Assembly (NCBI GenBank): GCA_034509925.1 | Contig: CM067526.1 | Coordinates: 11,692,010-11,756,009 of the forward strand | DNA: 64,000 nucleotides | From: Hirudinaria manillensis | Taxonomy: Eukaryota > Annelida > Clitellata > Hirudinida > Hirudinidae | Direction: 5' to 3' | Shown here: positions 33,830 to 60,019 of the stretch, in pieces | How positions within the stretch are numbered: the stretch's first letter is position 1 | How the letters are laid out: every line of letters starts with the position of its first letter | Notes under the pieces: model-generated | What the model was told of the DNA's origin: nothing | What the model saw: only the letters and a program-made list of their open reading frames with translations | Database searches by the model: none | Program-made: the position numbers and the translations under genes

Positions 33830-33946
33830 GGATGGTTGCGTGCAAAACTTGTGTCGTCATAATAATAATTATTATTATTATTATTATTGCAGTTCGTACT
33901 CGGAATTACCTGCGCATGACGACACAAGTTTTGCACGCAACCATCC
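33830..33946. repeat. perfect 31-bp inverted repeat with 55-bp spacer
   Basis: 33830-33860 is the exact reverse complement of 33916-33946 (arm begins GGATGGTTGCGTGCAAAACT). Each arm is followed on its right by ATAATAATAATTATTATT-type sequence. This would form a long hairpin in single-stranded DNA or RNA. It could be a foldback/MITE remnant or an inverted duplication. Confidence 0.95.
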
Positions 33947-34120
33947 ATCCATAATAATAATTATTATTATTATTATTTCTATTTTGTAATTTATCTTAAT
34001 TAAACTCGTTCTGTTTATTCTGTTAATTAAACTTAAACTATTTGTAAACACAAGTCGGTGATAATGATGCGACAAATGTCGGAAAGTAGAAACTTCTTGT
34101 ATGCGAGTCATGTGAGCGTA

Positions 34121-36089
34121 TTAATTTCTAAATTCTAAATACAGAATTGCACGCCCCTGCATTTAATAATAATAATGCATTTAATAGCAGTATTTAATAA
34201 CGCGTATTTAATATTTTATATAAAGTATTTAATAGCAGTGTTTAATAATTTTCTGAAAAAATAACTAAATAAATGAAGTGCTGAAGAAAAACAAATCTTA
34301 TAAAAATATTGAGAATAAAAAATATTTGGATAAATAAGAAAAGCAAAACAAGAACATGGCGACAGACTCATCCAAGATGGAAATCCATGGAACGAAGTGG
34401 GCACAGGAAACATTTTCTGTAATTTATATTTAAATTGTTTCTATTTTTCCACATTTAATTTTAATAGGCTAGAAATATTCTGCCCTTGGGTTTATTCTAT
34501 TAATAATTAAATTGTTTTTATTGTTGTTCGACTTGTAATTATAATAACATTAATATTAATATAATAATAATTATTATTATTATTATAAAAAAGATTATAC
34601 TGCATATATAATAATAATAATAATAAATATACATTGTGTGAGAAAATAATTTCTGATTTTATCTCAAAAGAAGCGGGAAACATTTAAATATTATTAAATT
34701 TAAATATTTTTAATATTTATTATTTAAATTTCGATGTTACTGATTCTTGTTTTGGAGAATTTGAAAGAAGTTTGACCTCATTGTGACAATTCGTTCATTC
34801 GTTCATTCGTTCATTCATTCATTCATTCATTCATTCATTCATTCATTCATTCGCTCGCTACAAATGCTTCTTAACCGGAATTGATCCATCATCTTTGAGA
34901 CGTGGAAACCCATAGAATGAATTTCGAGATGAATGACTGAATGAATGAATGGATGGCGAACGAACGAACGGATGGATTGAAAAACCATGAATTTTAAATT
35001 GGATGACATCAGGCAATGACATGACTTTACATGTTTAAAGTCATCGTGCCACGTCGGATACTTTGCGATGAAATATGGTCAGGAAAGTGAAACCGGAAAC
35101 ATCCCTTGGAAAAGCCGGACCATCGTACTGTCCATGTTTGGATCACTCCAGCTGAGAGGATACGTGGTGGAGATGCATGCTTGAATTCCTGGAAAGAGAT
35201 TGGAGACCGCATTTTCCATTCAGTACATTCTTTTAAAGAGTCGTTGCATGTCATTCTGGCAACTCTGAGTTTTTCATAAATATTTGCTTCAGGGAATTGC
35301 ATTAAAATAATCTTCGGCGAATTTATAAATTGAATTATAAATTTAAGTCGTGAAATAATTATTCGTTAAATATATAATGTACAAATAAATAAATAAATAA
35401 AATATTGAAAATAAAAAAAATTGCTCAGTCGACTTAATTCAATATTTTGGAGTCAAGATTAACAATGTCTTCGATCGTAAAATAATAATTGTTTAATATT
35501 AATATTAATAATATTAATAATAATAATAAAAACAATATTATTATAACGATAATAATTTCTGAGCAGATTTTGCCTTGACATCTGAGCATGTTTTAAGTGA
35601 TTATTATAAGGATTTATTGCTGGAAAAGAATTTAATTCGAACTTGTAATATTTAAGTATTACTGGAACCTTTCTCAAACCAGGTAAATATTTAAATAAAT
35701 GTTTTATTTAAGTAATTATTAATTTATAAAATATTTAAATATTTTTTAACAATTTTTCTTAAATCGTGATATTAAATTTATATTAATATTTAATAACAAA
35801 TTATTTTAGAATATAATATAATTTAATAGTTTGTAATCTTTTTTCTAAATATAATTTATATTTCTTATAAAAATCAATTTGATATTATATCGACTTGCTT
35901 TTCTACAGATACCAAAAGTTTCTGGCAGTGAGTTCTAATATTTTGATTTGTTTTTAAAATGAAAAATATTGGAAATTAGTTGAATTGAAAGTTATATATA
36001 TAAATAAAAGATATTATTCATGCCATTAAATGTCAACACTGCTTGAGGGCGATAATAAGTGGATGTTGTTCTTTCTATGCTTCCCAGTC
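34121..36089. other. gene-poor AT-rich spacer upstream of the basigin-like gene
   Basis: Mostly A+T with a (TTCA)n tract at 34790-34852, ATTC/GAAT islands to about 34980, and AAT patches near 34545-34625 and 35500-35530. A GC-richer block at about 35030-35290 is open on the minus strand for 91 codons but I could not tie it to a family or to good splice sites. The promoter of the gene starting at 36090 should lie near its right end. Confidence 0.4.
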
Positions 36090-39000
36090 ATGAGGTGTTT
36101 GGCACTTTTCCTGACGATCGGCTTCACTTTTTGTCTTCCTTCAGCCGTTCAAGGTGAGATGTTGCTATGGTGACGACGCTGCTTCTGCTGACGACGACGA
36201 CGACGACCTGCGATGATGATGATGATGGTGGTGGTGATGGTGGTGATGGTGGTGATAGTATTGATTAAGATGATTATGATTTCCGGTGATGATTATGATG
36301 ACGGCGATGATGTTGGCGACGAAGCGGAGAGGCGTGGCAAAGGCGGACAAAACGAATTTGTTAATAAAAAAAGGTAGAGGTGTTGACGGAGGAATAAAAG
36401 AATGAAAGCAGAACAATGGAAATCCATGGAATGATTGAGGCGGGAAATATCGTGATGCAATATCGCTCGGAATATTCGATTTTTTTTTCAATGGATCCGT
36501 GTTGCCGGATTTGTTGTTGATATGTGCTCTAAATTTCTTCAACATCGTTCATCTGTTCCCTCCATTAGAATCACCATCGTCGTTCTAGTCGTCATCGTGG
36601 TGGTTGTCGTCTTCAGCGTCACCGACCACACTCGGCACACGGACGTCGACAACTTTTTTCGGAATTCAAAATGCGCCCTTCGCGAGAGGGGCGGTACTTG
36701 TCCATCATTCCTCTCTCTTTCTTTCTTTCTTTTTTTTTCTCTCTGTCTTCCAAGACCATGCTTATGCTTCGAGTCAACCTATGCCATCTTCTTTTTCTTC
36801 CTCCTCATCTTCATTATCGTCGTCGTCGTCGTTATCGTTATCGACGGCTACACTCGACACACAAGAGGTCGCCAACTTGTTCCAGATTGTGCTTCTGATG
36901 AGAGACGCATCCGTGGTAAGAGCGATCGGACATGGAAAGCTACCGTGGATGGCATCGAAGCAGCTTCTTCGATGGAAGCATCGATTTTTTCGCTCCTACA
37001 TTCATCCAATTTATTCGAGCCTCTCTTCCTCCATTCCTTCAACATCTCTCCACCCTTCCATCCATCGATCCCTTTGATTTAATCCACTTACCCATCCCCG
37101 ACGTTCGAGTTTTCAATCAGTCCATCCCTTTATTCGTTCATTCATCCTTCCTTCCATTCCTTCGTTTATAGTACTTTCCACCCGTCTGCCCATCCGTCCG
37201 AGCAGACACTTTTCCGCTTCGCACCATGTTTAATTCCTTCCTTTCCATCAGTCTTTCTGTCCCTCGTGACCTCAGAAGATATTTATTTTTAAAATAGAAA
37301 GGAATTTTTACCATTTATTTGAGTTCCGGTTTAAAAAAAAAATTTAACATTTTTAATCATTTAAAATTTTGTCGAATAAGGAGAAAATAAAAAGAGATAC
37401 TCGAAATCACAGGATGAAATTGACATTTTCTAGGCGCCATTTTGGAGCCTCAAAGCAGACGACTCGATGCCAAAGAAGGAGATAAGATGGAGTTGATATG
37501 CATTAGACGTTCATCTCTTCACAAACCGTTCGTGTGGTCGCGACGACTCGCCAACGACAGCGACTTCGTCGTTATAGAAACGACGACGACCAACAACTCA
37601 AAGTCGAAAGCTCACCACGACCACCAACAACAACAAACGCAGCAACAACAACAGCATTCGAAGCGTCAACACAAACATCGCCAGCATCAACAAGGCAAAC
37701 AACAAGAGGCTCAAAATTCCACGCCCGACTCCGAGCAGAACCAGCAACAAATACGACACCAGCAACGACCACGAAAGCATAAAACACCGAAAACGACGAC
37801 GACGACGATCACTTCATTGCTTCCCTCGCCACAAAAGAAACCATCAAAACTCAGGAGAGCCATTGCTATGGAAAAAAACGGAGATATCCAGGGAACTGCA
37901 AACCAAGAAAAGCCGAAGAAAAACAAGCAAACAAAGCAACAACAGCAACAAGACAAACGACAACACAAAACAAAGACCGAGACTGCGACGACCAACAAGA
38001 CCCACAACTCTCAACAACAACAACAACAGCAAAAGCAACCTCCCACGAAACAACAGAGAAACAACGAAACCAAAGCATCGACACCCAGGAAAGCTTCCAA
38101 CCGTACCGGCGACAAGCAGGTGACTCCTAGCCACAGGCAGGCGACTCCTAGCGACAGGCAGGCAACTCCTAGCGACCGCCGGGACGATTTCTACGTCTTC
38201 GTGACCACAGACGCCAACACGAAGCTCAGTTACCTGCGCAAGAATCACCTGGAAGTTATTGATAGCGGCGAGTATCGTTGCATGGGCGAAGGCCTTCCCT
38301 CTGATGTGGTCGTTGTTTCAGTCGCCAGGAGTGAGTAGTTGAGGGTTGTTGTTGTGGTCGTCGTTGTCGTTGTTTGTTGTTGTTGTTGTTGTTGATGATG
38401 AGATTCAATTACTTTCCACGCGCAACAATCTGGTTGCTCTCTAATGCAATTTGTCCAGGTTGATGCTTTTATCAGGTTGGACGTGCAAAATAGTGGTGAT
38501 GATGATGATGATAATAATAATAGTAATAATCACTAGTATATTATAATAGTTAGAATTATGTTTATAATAAATATAATTTTATTATATATTATAATTATAT
38601 TATTATATTTATTATTATATAATAATAAATAAATGGTTAATAATAACATAAGCTTTCAAATGATTAGTCGAAATATTTCTTTATTGTTCATAATTTCACA
38701 ATTACCTTCCACCTGCTCTACATTGTTGTTCACGATCGTCCAATCAAGTAATTATCCACGATTTTTTTTTAAACATTTAATTTAAATTTTAAATTTTAAA
38801 ATCGATAAAATAATAAATTCTTAAGAAATATTACTTCTTAAGTATTAATTAATTAATATTAAATAATTAGATAATAAATTGCAATTAAATTAAATTTAAA
38901 ATTAAACGAAATAATTCGAACGACAGCATATTTTCTTTTGTATTAACGAAGTCCGAATTTGGAATAAATAATTTTATATATATTAATAAATAATTTATGG

Positions 39001-40142
39001 AATTAAATTTTAAAAAAAAATTAATATTTTCTTTTCTCCAAAGATATCTTGTTGGAATACAAAAACGCAACAATTGATAAAACGTGCCCGGAATACAACA
39101 GACCAATCTGTCGAAGACTATCATCACCACCACCACCATCATCATCAGCATCAACCTCATCGTCGTCGTCGTCTTCTTCTTCTTCATCACCTTCCAGTAC
39201 AAACGGTGACGGATGGATGACACCACCGCCATCATCGCCATCGTCATCATCACCACCGAATCGTGAAGGATGGGAGCATTCCTTAATTACTCCAAGCACT
39301 TCGCTGGCATCTTCATCAACAGCATCATCATCATCATCATCATCAACGTCATCGTCGTCGTCGTCGTCATCCGTAAAGTGGTCACGCTTCAATGACTCTT
39401 CGGTCATTCAATTCGGTGATGTTTTGGAACTGACCCGACCAAGTAACCTCGCCTTGAATTCTAATTTTTTTGACAAGAATAAATAATTTCCTTTTATTTA
39501 ACAATTTAATATTATTATCGTTATTTTCGGTCTTTTATAATTTAAACCTGGAATATGCAAATATTACAAGCCCACGAGAACGCAGGCCTGTACTCTTGTC
39601 GTGCCAGCGACCAATCAGGAGAAGAACACGTGGTCACCGTGCATTATTTCGGTAGGAAATCGTCATTCATTATTCATGATCTGCTCATTATTCATTACTC
39701 ATTAATATTACAATACTCATTAACATTCATATTATTACCATAAGAGGGTGGAAGTTTTTGATTTGTTGCATTTATTATTGTAATTATTACGTTTTATTAA
39801 TTTATAATCTACGTTAATTCCAGATTATAATTTGAAAATAATAATAAAACATTTAAAACAAATGACGGGCATTAAAAATTCCTTCAACTTTTTCAACTGA
39901 ATTCTTTCAACTTCTACAGTAAGACTTCCTGAGAATGAAGCTCTTAAATCAACATCACCGAACAATTCATTATTTATTGACGTTAAATAATAAATTTTAA
40001 TATTAATTTTAATGTCAAAATATAAAATATGAAACCTCTCAGTGAAATTCTAAAAAACCATCTCAAATGCTTTTCACTCACCCGATAAGAAGTAGATTGC
40101 ATCATCATCGTCCTCGTCTTCGACTTCGTCATCATCATCATC

Positions 40143-40173
<31 letters not shown>

Positions 40174-40525
40174 CCAACCCTATAGTCATCATCGTCGCTA
40201 TCATCATCATCATCATCATCATCATAAAGAAACTAAAGAGAAAAGTCAGAGCAGTTCATAAAAGTTTAAAATGAATAATTTGACAGAAAATGTTACACGA
40301 GAAACAAATTCTTATTCTAGATGACATCATCTCATCTTCCTCCTCCTCCTCCTCCTCCTCTTCCTCTTCCTCTTTCTCATCTTCATTTTATGTTCCTTTG
40401 AACTTTTCAGAAAGTTCATGAAAATATTCAGCTTTTTTCCTTCGTCTCGTAGCGATGGTGCCTGTCATTATCGTCCATTGCATAATAATAACCATATATT
40501 ATATGATTATATGATATATTATATA

Positions 40526-40568
<43 letters not shown>

Positions 40569-42001
40569 GTTGTTATTATTATTATTATTACGTAAACCTA
40601 TCAGCAGTGCTTATTATACATGGCCAAATGGAGTAGCACTTGTTCTCCTGGATACTTGACGTCATGGTTTAATTACATTTTTAAACCATTAAACCTTAAA
40701 TGACCGGGAAAGTACTTTCAGGCCATCTCCGTGTACTTGTACTCGTACAAAGTAATTGAGATGAAGTACAAAGTACATGGTTTACCATCTGAGACTTCGA
40801 CCCGAAATGGCTTTTAAAATTGCACTTATTTTATGGCTTCGTACACTGAAGAGCCTTAGTGGGAGGGGTTTAACATTACATATTAATAGAATTCATTAAT
40901 TATTCATTAGATTCATTAACATTTCGGTTTCAAATGCACGGACTTATTTATCCGAAACAGCTCCTCCGGCGACCAAAATCCAAGAGAAGACAAACAAAAT
41001 CGTCGAAGGTCACGACTTGACCTTGAGATGTCACGTCTGGGGTTGGCCCCTTCCGGAAGTCACGTGGTGGAAAGACGGCAAAGAAGTGGACGCAACTGAA
41101 ATTACGAGAATCAAAATGGCGGATAATTCCACCGGAAGTGCTTCTACGCACGGCGAGTGGAAGGTTCGAGAATATAATGCAATTGCGAGCAACAACAACA
41201 ACAGCAACACCGTCACGTTCAACATCTCCGTCAACAACAACAACAACAACAAAACATCCCAATCACGTGATTTGAGATTAAACGTTTGGAGAGAAGATTT
41301 GCTGACAGCCAAGCTGCAGACGGCGCACAATTCTCCAGGTTTCGTTTCAGTCCTCGGAATTTCCAGGGTGAAATTTTCCGACAGGGCTAAATATAGCTGC
41401 GTGGCTACCAACACCATACCGCTACCATGTTACAATGGCACTCGGCTCATTTCTAACGCCACCGTCATGGTTAGAATAAGCGGTGAGTAAATTGAAGATG
41501 ATGACAACGATGGTGGTGGTGGTGATGACGACTACGATGATGATTATGATGATGATGATGATGATGATTATTATAATGACAACTACGACTACGTCGGCTA
41601 ATGGAAATGGGCCGTCATCCATTAAGCTGTTGACATTAATGGTCTTTTCATTGAAAACTGAAACGTAGAATAACATGAACGCTGGATGTATAAAACTGCG
41701 TCTCTTTGGGTTTATTGTTGTCATCGCTTTGAACGTCGTCATCGTCGTCGTCGACTTCAACGTCATTGTAGTCATCATCATCATCATCATCATCATCACC
41801 ACGGGCACTATCATCGTCGTCGTCGTCATCACCATTGTTTCAGGAAAACTAGATTTCTTGTGGCCTCTGCTGGGTATAATAGCTGAATTCATCATCCTGT
41901 TCATCATCATCATCATCTACGAAAACAACAAGAAGAGGAAGAAGCGGGAAGATGCAGACGACGACGATGACGAGGAGAGCGGAAGTTCAAGGGCAAAGTA
42001 G
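36090..42001 (+). CDS. bsg: basigin/neuroplastin-like Ig membrane protein with low-complexity insertions
   Basis: Exons: 36090-36153, 37434-38330, 39044-39442, 39571-39651, 40961-41482, 41844-42001; 706 residues, 2121 nt, phases consistent. Exon 1 is a signal peptide ([20 protein letters not shown]). Three Ig domains follow. Ig1 has ELICIRRS and DSGEYRCMG, Ig2 has VKWSRFND and [13 protein letters not shown], and Ig3 has [20 protein letters not shown] and [13 protein letters not shown]. The membrane segment reads [14 protein letters not shown] then [11 protein letters not shown]; LWPxLGIxAE with its buried Glu is the hallmark of basigin/neuroplastin. A basic then acidic tail ([15 protein letters not shown]) also fits. 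Basigin escorts monocarboxylate transporters to the plasma membrane and mediates adhesion. The protein is about twice the usual length because of a Gln/Lys/Thr insertion in Ig1 (about 198 residues), a Ser insertion in Ig2, and Asn runs in Ig3. A further C-terminal exon is possible (42380-42467). Confidence 0.9.
37590..38183 (+). repeat. Gln/Asn/Lys/Thr low-complexity insertion inside Ig1 exon
   Basis: CAA/AAC/AAG/ACG-rich coding sequence between the Ig1 tryptophan region and its second cysteine, open in frame throughout. At 38117-38179 it ends in three tandem 21-bp units, each translating to a variant of QATPSDR. Confidence 0.85.
39118..39375 (+). repeat. Ser-rich low-complexity insertion inside Ig2 exon
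   Basis: TCA/TCG/TCC-rich microsatellite-like sequence translated as Ser and Pro runs between the first Ig2 cysteines ([10 protein letters not shown]) and VKWSRF. The frame stays open into the conserved Ig sequence. Confidence 0.85.
40100..40590. repeat. (CAT)n and (ATT)n microsatellites in basigin-like gene intron 4
   Basis: CATCAT/CACCAC runs at about 40100-40225, CTC/TTC at 40337-40375, and (ATT)n at 40527-40590, in the 1.3-kb intron between the Ig2 and Ig3 exons. Poly-His and poly-Tyr frames here are artefacts. Confidence 0.85.
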
Positions 42002-42317
42002 GACGTCATAGCCAATTTGTCACTTTCCAATAACACTGTCGACCATAAGGACACTATGACAGTTGCATATGAACGTATTTGGACCGCATTTTTATATAAA
42101 TGGCATCTATGCTTTATGGCACACGACCCTACACGTATTAACGCGTCAGAAGCATCTTTGTTTTTAAATTAAAATGTTGTTTTTATTAATTAAATCATTA
42201 AAATCATTTAACCTTTTATTCCAGCAATTAGTGCAATTAAATATTATTCTTAATTTTCACTTTAATATCGCAACTTAACTGATTCTCAAGTGAAAAAATG
42301 TATTTTTTTATTACTGC

Positions 42318-42354
<37 letters not shown>

Positions 42355-42379
42355 TCAAAACAATGGATTTATTCGGCAG

Positions 42380-42467
42380 GCTTCACAACAGGAGAAACAA
42401 AACGGGAAAGAGCATAGAATCGAACAGGGACCAACAGATGCCGATGAACAGACTCAGGAAACCCTGA
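42380..42467 (+). CDS. bsg: possible alternative last exon of the basigin-like gene
   Basis: If the donor AA/gtagga at 41998 replaces the TAG stop at 41999-42001, this exon joins in phase after acceptor ttcggcag (ending 42379) and adds LHNRRNKTGKSIESNRDQQ and ten more residues. Basigin and neuroplastin tails also end in Asn/Lys/Arg-rich sequence. The donor is weak, so the stop at 42001 may be the normal end. Confidence 0.35.
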
Positions 42468-43706
42468 AGAAAGGAAGGACAGAAGACCAAGTTGGGCTCC
42501 TCTGGAATCGCATTCCGGTGAAATTGGTGAAAGTGGACAAACAGTTTTTCTTTTTCCACCTCGCACTTTTGCTATAATTCCAGACTAAACCGTTGTAATT
42601 TTGCCTACTGATTGTAATCGTTCACGTTTTCTACTTCACTCTGTAAACTGTAATCTCCCGATTATTTATTCCAATCAAGTCAAAAATGTTCATCGTTCTT
42701 TTAAATATCATTGACGTAATGAAACTCTAGAAGTTACCTTCTCGGAGGTTGAAAAAGCTTCAAATAACCTTGTTGTCCGTTTGGCCAATAATCAAGGCGA
42801 TAGCTAAATGTTTACCATTAGCTATTTAAGGTCACCATAACCTAGTCTCAAATTCTAGCTACGCCTGCATATGGAACTATCTGGGTTTCGGATAATTTAT
42901 CAGCTATAAATATTCAGGAAGAAAATCTAATTATATTTTATTCTGCGGCCAGACTGAATAAGACTTTCCAAAGAACACATAAAAAAAACTTTATCTGAGA
43001 TAAAATCAAACCAAGGATCAAAATCTAATAAATCACATCCTGGCAAGCGTATTGTGAGTCCAATAAATACAACTCGACATCATTAGATTGAATTCGAATC
43101 CCTCTCGAAGTGTCCTCACAATTTTTAACTTCCTTCCCACATTGTTCCGCCAGACCACCACACGATTGGTCGGCCCCGTGACACCTGACCACACCCTCGT
43201 AGGTCAGGTCGAAACACCAACCAACCAAAACTCACGCAACCAATCCCCGGCAAAATTGATTTCCAGCGCTGCCCCTCCAAGCGGTGCATCGGCCGAATGC
43301 AAATAGCACACATACACCACCACGCCTTTCCGACACCCAAAATCGAACCTAATCCCAACCCGACCAAATTTTTTCTGAAACCTTTTTTGGTTTTGACCAA
43401 GCATCGAGGTAACAACTCTCACTGGATCAGAAACTAAATGAGACATTTCAGATAAATAATAAATAATAAATAAGAGTCGCCGATCATGTCAGGACACCTG
43501 TCAAGGTGTTTATAATTTACAAAGAGCGACTCTCAATTGGATTGACGAAGATTCCAAAAAAAAAAAATGGACGACTTCGGCGCATCGTAGCTTTTAGTTA
43601 AGAAGACCTAACAACTGCACAAGACGACACCAACCGAAGACGATGCGCATACGATGACGAATATATAAATATTTTTTTCTTTCTTAAAAACATCCAGGAA
43701 GACAGT
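42468..43706. other. spacer between convergent basigin-like and Mi-2 genes
   Basis: Should contain both 3' UTRs. A C-rich block at about 43090-43390 is compositionally unlike its surroundings and open on both strands, but none of its frames resembles a known protein and no splice context ties it to a neighbour. I see nothing else. Confidence 0.4.
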
Positions 43707-57115
<13,409 letters not shown>

Positions 57116-58360
57116 TTCCCAATTAATTTCGAAACCACGATTAATAAACCCCAATTCAGATCAACAAATAACGGGCTTTCGACAGGCCTAGTAACCGCAT
57201 AAGCACCTCAGAAAGTCTACAGTAATTGTATATGATAACGACATAGAACAACCAATTTCATATCTGGGGGGGTGACGGCATTGTAACTCAACCCTGATTG
57301 GTGGAACGTGAAATGTTCTAACTCCTTCATAGAGATTATATTAGGAGAATAATTTCTAAAGAATAAGTTCTTATCCATAAAAATTTAATTTTCACGTTAA
57401 AAAACTCATCAGTGAGCAGTTTTTATTCTTGTGCACCCACAGATATCTTAGTGGAATCGACCGCTTCTTACCGCCATGTTGACTTGTATCGACATTTTTC
57501 GAATTGAAATACCTTATGATAATAAAGAGCATTCAATCCTAAGAAAACTTTTACTTTTTCATAAAAAAAGCTATAATTTGTTTATAAATTTTTCTCTAAG
57601 TAGCGAAGTACCAATAAACCAAAAATTTGTTTAAGATTCACAGAACGAGTAAATCTTTAATGGAGCGAATTAAAACACTAGTTGCTGGCTGGAACGTTTC
57701 CCTAATGAAAATTATAAATAACATAATGTGACACTGAACATAGACATCCATAATTTCACTAAACTTCATTAGCCTGCAATGCTTTTATTGAAGAGTTAGG
57801 TAATAAATAATAAGCAGATTCTTATTAACGAGCGGTTATATGTAATCATTTTCATTACGTAGTTTCCCATCTAGATTTTTCTGATCAATCTCATCCTAAC
57901 TATTCGGAAAATAGAGGTCTCTTTCCAGCCTTTTTCAACGTGACAACCCTCGCGCCATCTGGTGACCTGATAGTCTCACCAATTTTTATTTCTCGTCAAA
58001 AGCATTTTTTGTACGGATTAATTGAGCAATTTTCTTTTTCGAACTCTTTAGTGATTTCTGCTTGCATGCATTCATTTTTAGATAATTTTTTTTTACATCT
58101 CTTGCTCTTAAATCTTAGACATTAGAGACTTTTCTCAAAATTCAGAAAACTAACAAACCCACTTTTCGACTCGATTGAAATCGCTAATAACAAATTTAGA
58201 TTCAAAATGTTCACCTTTACCTTATTTGTCACTGGTTAACCATTATGACCTTAACTGGTTGCACAGTGAACTTTTTTGCTTTCAAAAATATATATAAGTA
58301 AGCATGTGTTTCATAGTGTTTATTTATTATTATTATTAATTTAATTCAATCAAAAATATT
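57116..58360. other. Mi-2 upstream region
   Basis: The spacer between the Mi-2 start codon and the next minus-strand gene. It should contain the Mi-2 promoter and 5' UTR. CCAATCAGG on the minus strand (CCTGATTGG at about 57292-57300) is a possible CCAAT box 180 bases upstream. No gene seen. Confidence 0.4.
58319..58328 (-). promoter_or_regulatory. polyadenylation signals AATAAA (two overlapping) for DYNC2I2
   Basis: TTTATTTATT on the plus strand, 33-42 bases past the stop codon at 58361. Confidence 0.5.
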
Positions 58361-59984
58361 TTAAAACAGCTTTAACAGATTGTCCATATCCCTCTTTTTC
58401 TCATTGTAAAAGCTTGAATTGAGTTTCCACACTGTTACCTTCCCATTGGTGTCTCCTATACATAAAAGTCCTGGCCTGTTGCAATAATATATAACTGTTA
58501 ATGTAAATTATTTGTTAATTATTTATTAACCATAAAATACTAAATAACACATTGCAATACATACAAAACATTAGAATTGTGTTTGCAATGCATATCAGTT
58601 AAGTAATCTAATGATACATTATCCACCATCCATCACCTTTTGCTGTTGAACTTGACACACGTCAAAGGATCCTTCTCTGATGCTTGGATCTCTTGCAGAG
58701 GGAGGGCATGGTCTGATGAAAGGTCATAGAGCTGCAAGGCCCCTTCGAAAGTCGCCACGGCAACAAAGCCGGGTCTCCAGGGCAACCACTGGGCATGGAT
58801 GGCAGAGGTCGAGTTTGTGTGGATTTGTTTCAGGGTCTTCATCTGCAGGTGAAGATGAGAAATGTGTGTGTGTGTGATTGTTTTGACTTTTGCTCTTCAT
58901 TTCAGATTTGAAAATTAATTCGGAAAGTAAACGTAAACGTATTTCAATGAGATGAACTCATAGAATCAGAAAGTAGAAGTACTGAGTCAAGCCAATCATT
59001 TTTTGCAAATCTTAAGAGTAAGCTCTTTTAAGTTCTCAAAGTAACATAGTTTATTTTAAACGAGGAGAACATCATGACGACCGTCACAAACCTGTTGGAA
59101 GGAGTGAACGACGAAAGTGCCGTCATAACCGGCAGACACGAAAATGTCGTCGTGGTGGGGAGAGAAGTGGATCGAGTTGACGGGTCCCCTGTGGGGCCAC
59201 GAGGAAGAAACGACGGGTGACTTTGTTTGGATTGATGACTGCCTGTCACCTGTCACCATTATTAAACAGAACAATATGTATTAAAAACTTTAAAACAAAA
59301 ATTTATATTTACTGAAAAAGAATTTTTGAACAAAGTTTTGTAAATTAATGGAATTAATAGAATTAATCTAAAAACCCATGCAACTCCAGACTATGATGAT
59401 CAAAACTAGCACGATTGCATCATCGATCAAGGCAATCAAAACAACAACAACAACAACAGCAGCAACAATGAAAACAACAACCACATCAAAAATTATTACA
59501 CAATATTATTTCTAAATGTGCTAACTTAGTTTTTACCTGCTGAGTTCCCAACGAGCAAAGAACAGCGAAACAAATATCCTCCGTCGGATCCCACGACGAA
59601 AGACGACTCGTCCGAGCGACTGAAGTCGCAGCAGGTCAACGCCAGGAGCTGTCGACTTCCGACCTTGGCTCTGATTTGTCGCGGGAGACACTCGGATAGA
59701 AGGAAGAATCTGAAAGGTGGATGCACTGTAATTACCGTATTGGAATATAAAATACAAACTAGCCTCTGAATAAATTTGAGAGTTCATATGTCTTTGCTTT
59801 GTGTTGCTGCCATCAGCGATATCATCACCAGTATCATCATCATCATCATCATCATCATCAATGCCATAAAAATGGGACTGACTTGTTTATTGCCTTCAGA
59901 GTTCCTTTCAGTTGATTGTACTCCCATAGATACATTCTCCCATCTTCTCCAATGCTGAACAACTGCAATGAAATCAACAACAAC

Positions 59985-60019
<35 letters not shown>

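Noticed and set aside
37442-38248. Antisense Cys/Leu/Val-rich frames over the basigin-like exon
   Set aside because: They mirror the Gln/Lys/Asn-rich sense insertion and have no splice support.
43025-43446. Several 66-96 codon frames on both strands
   Set aside because: Overlapping in all directions, no family resemblance, no splice context; attributed to the C-rich composition.
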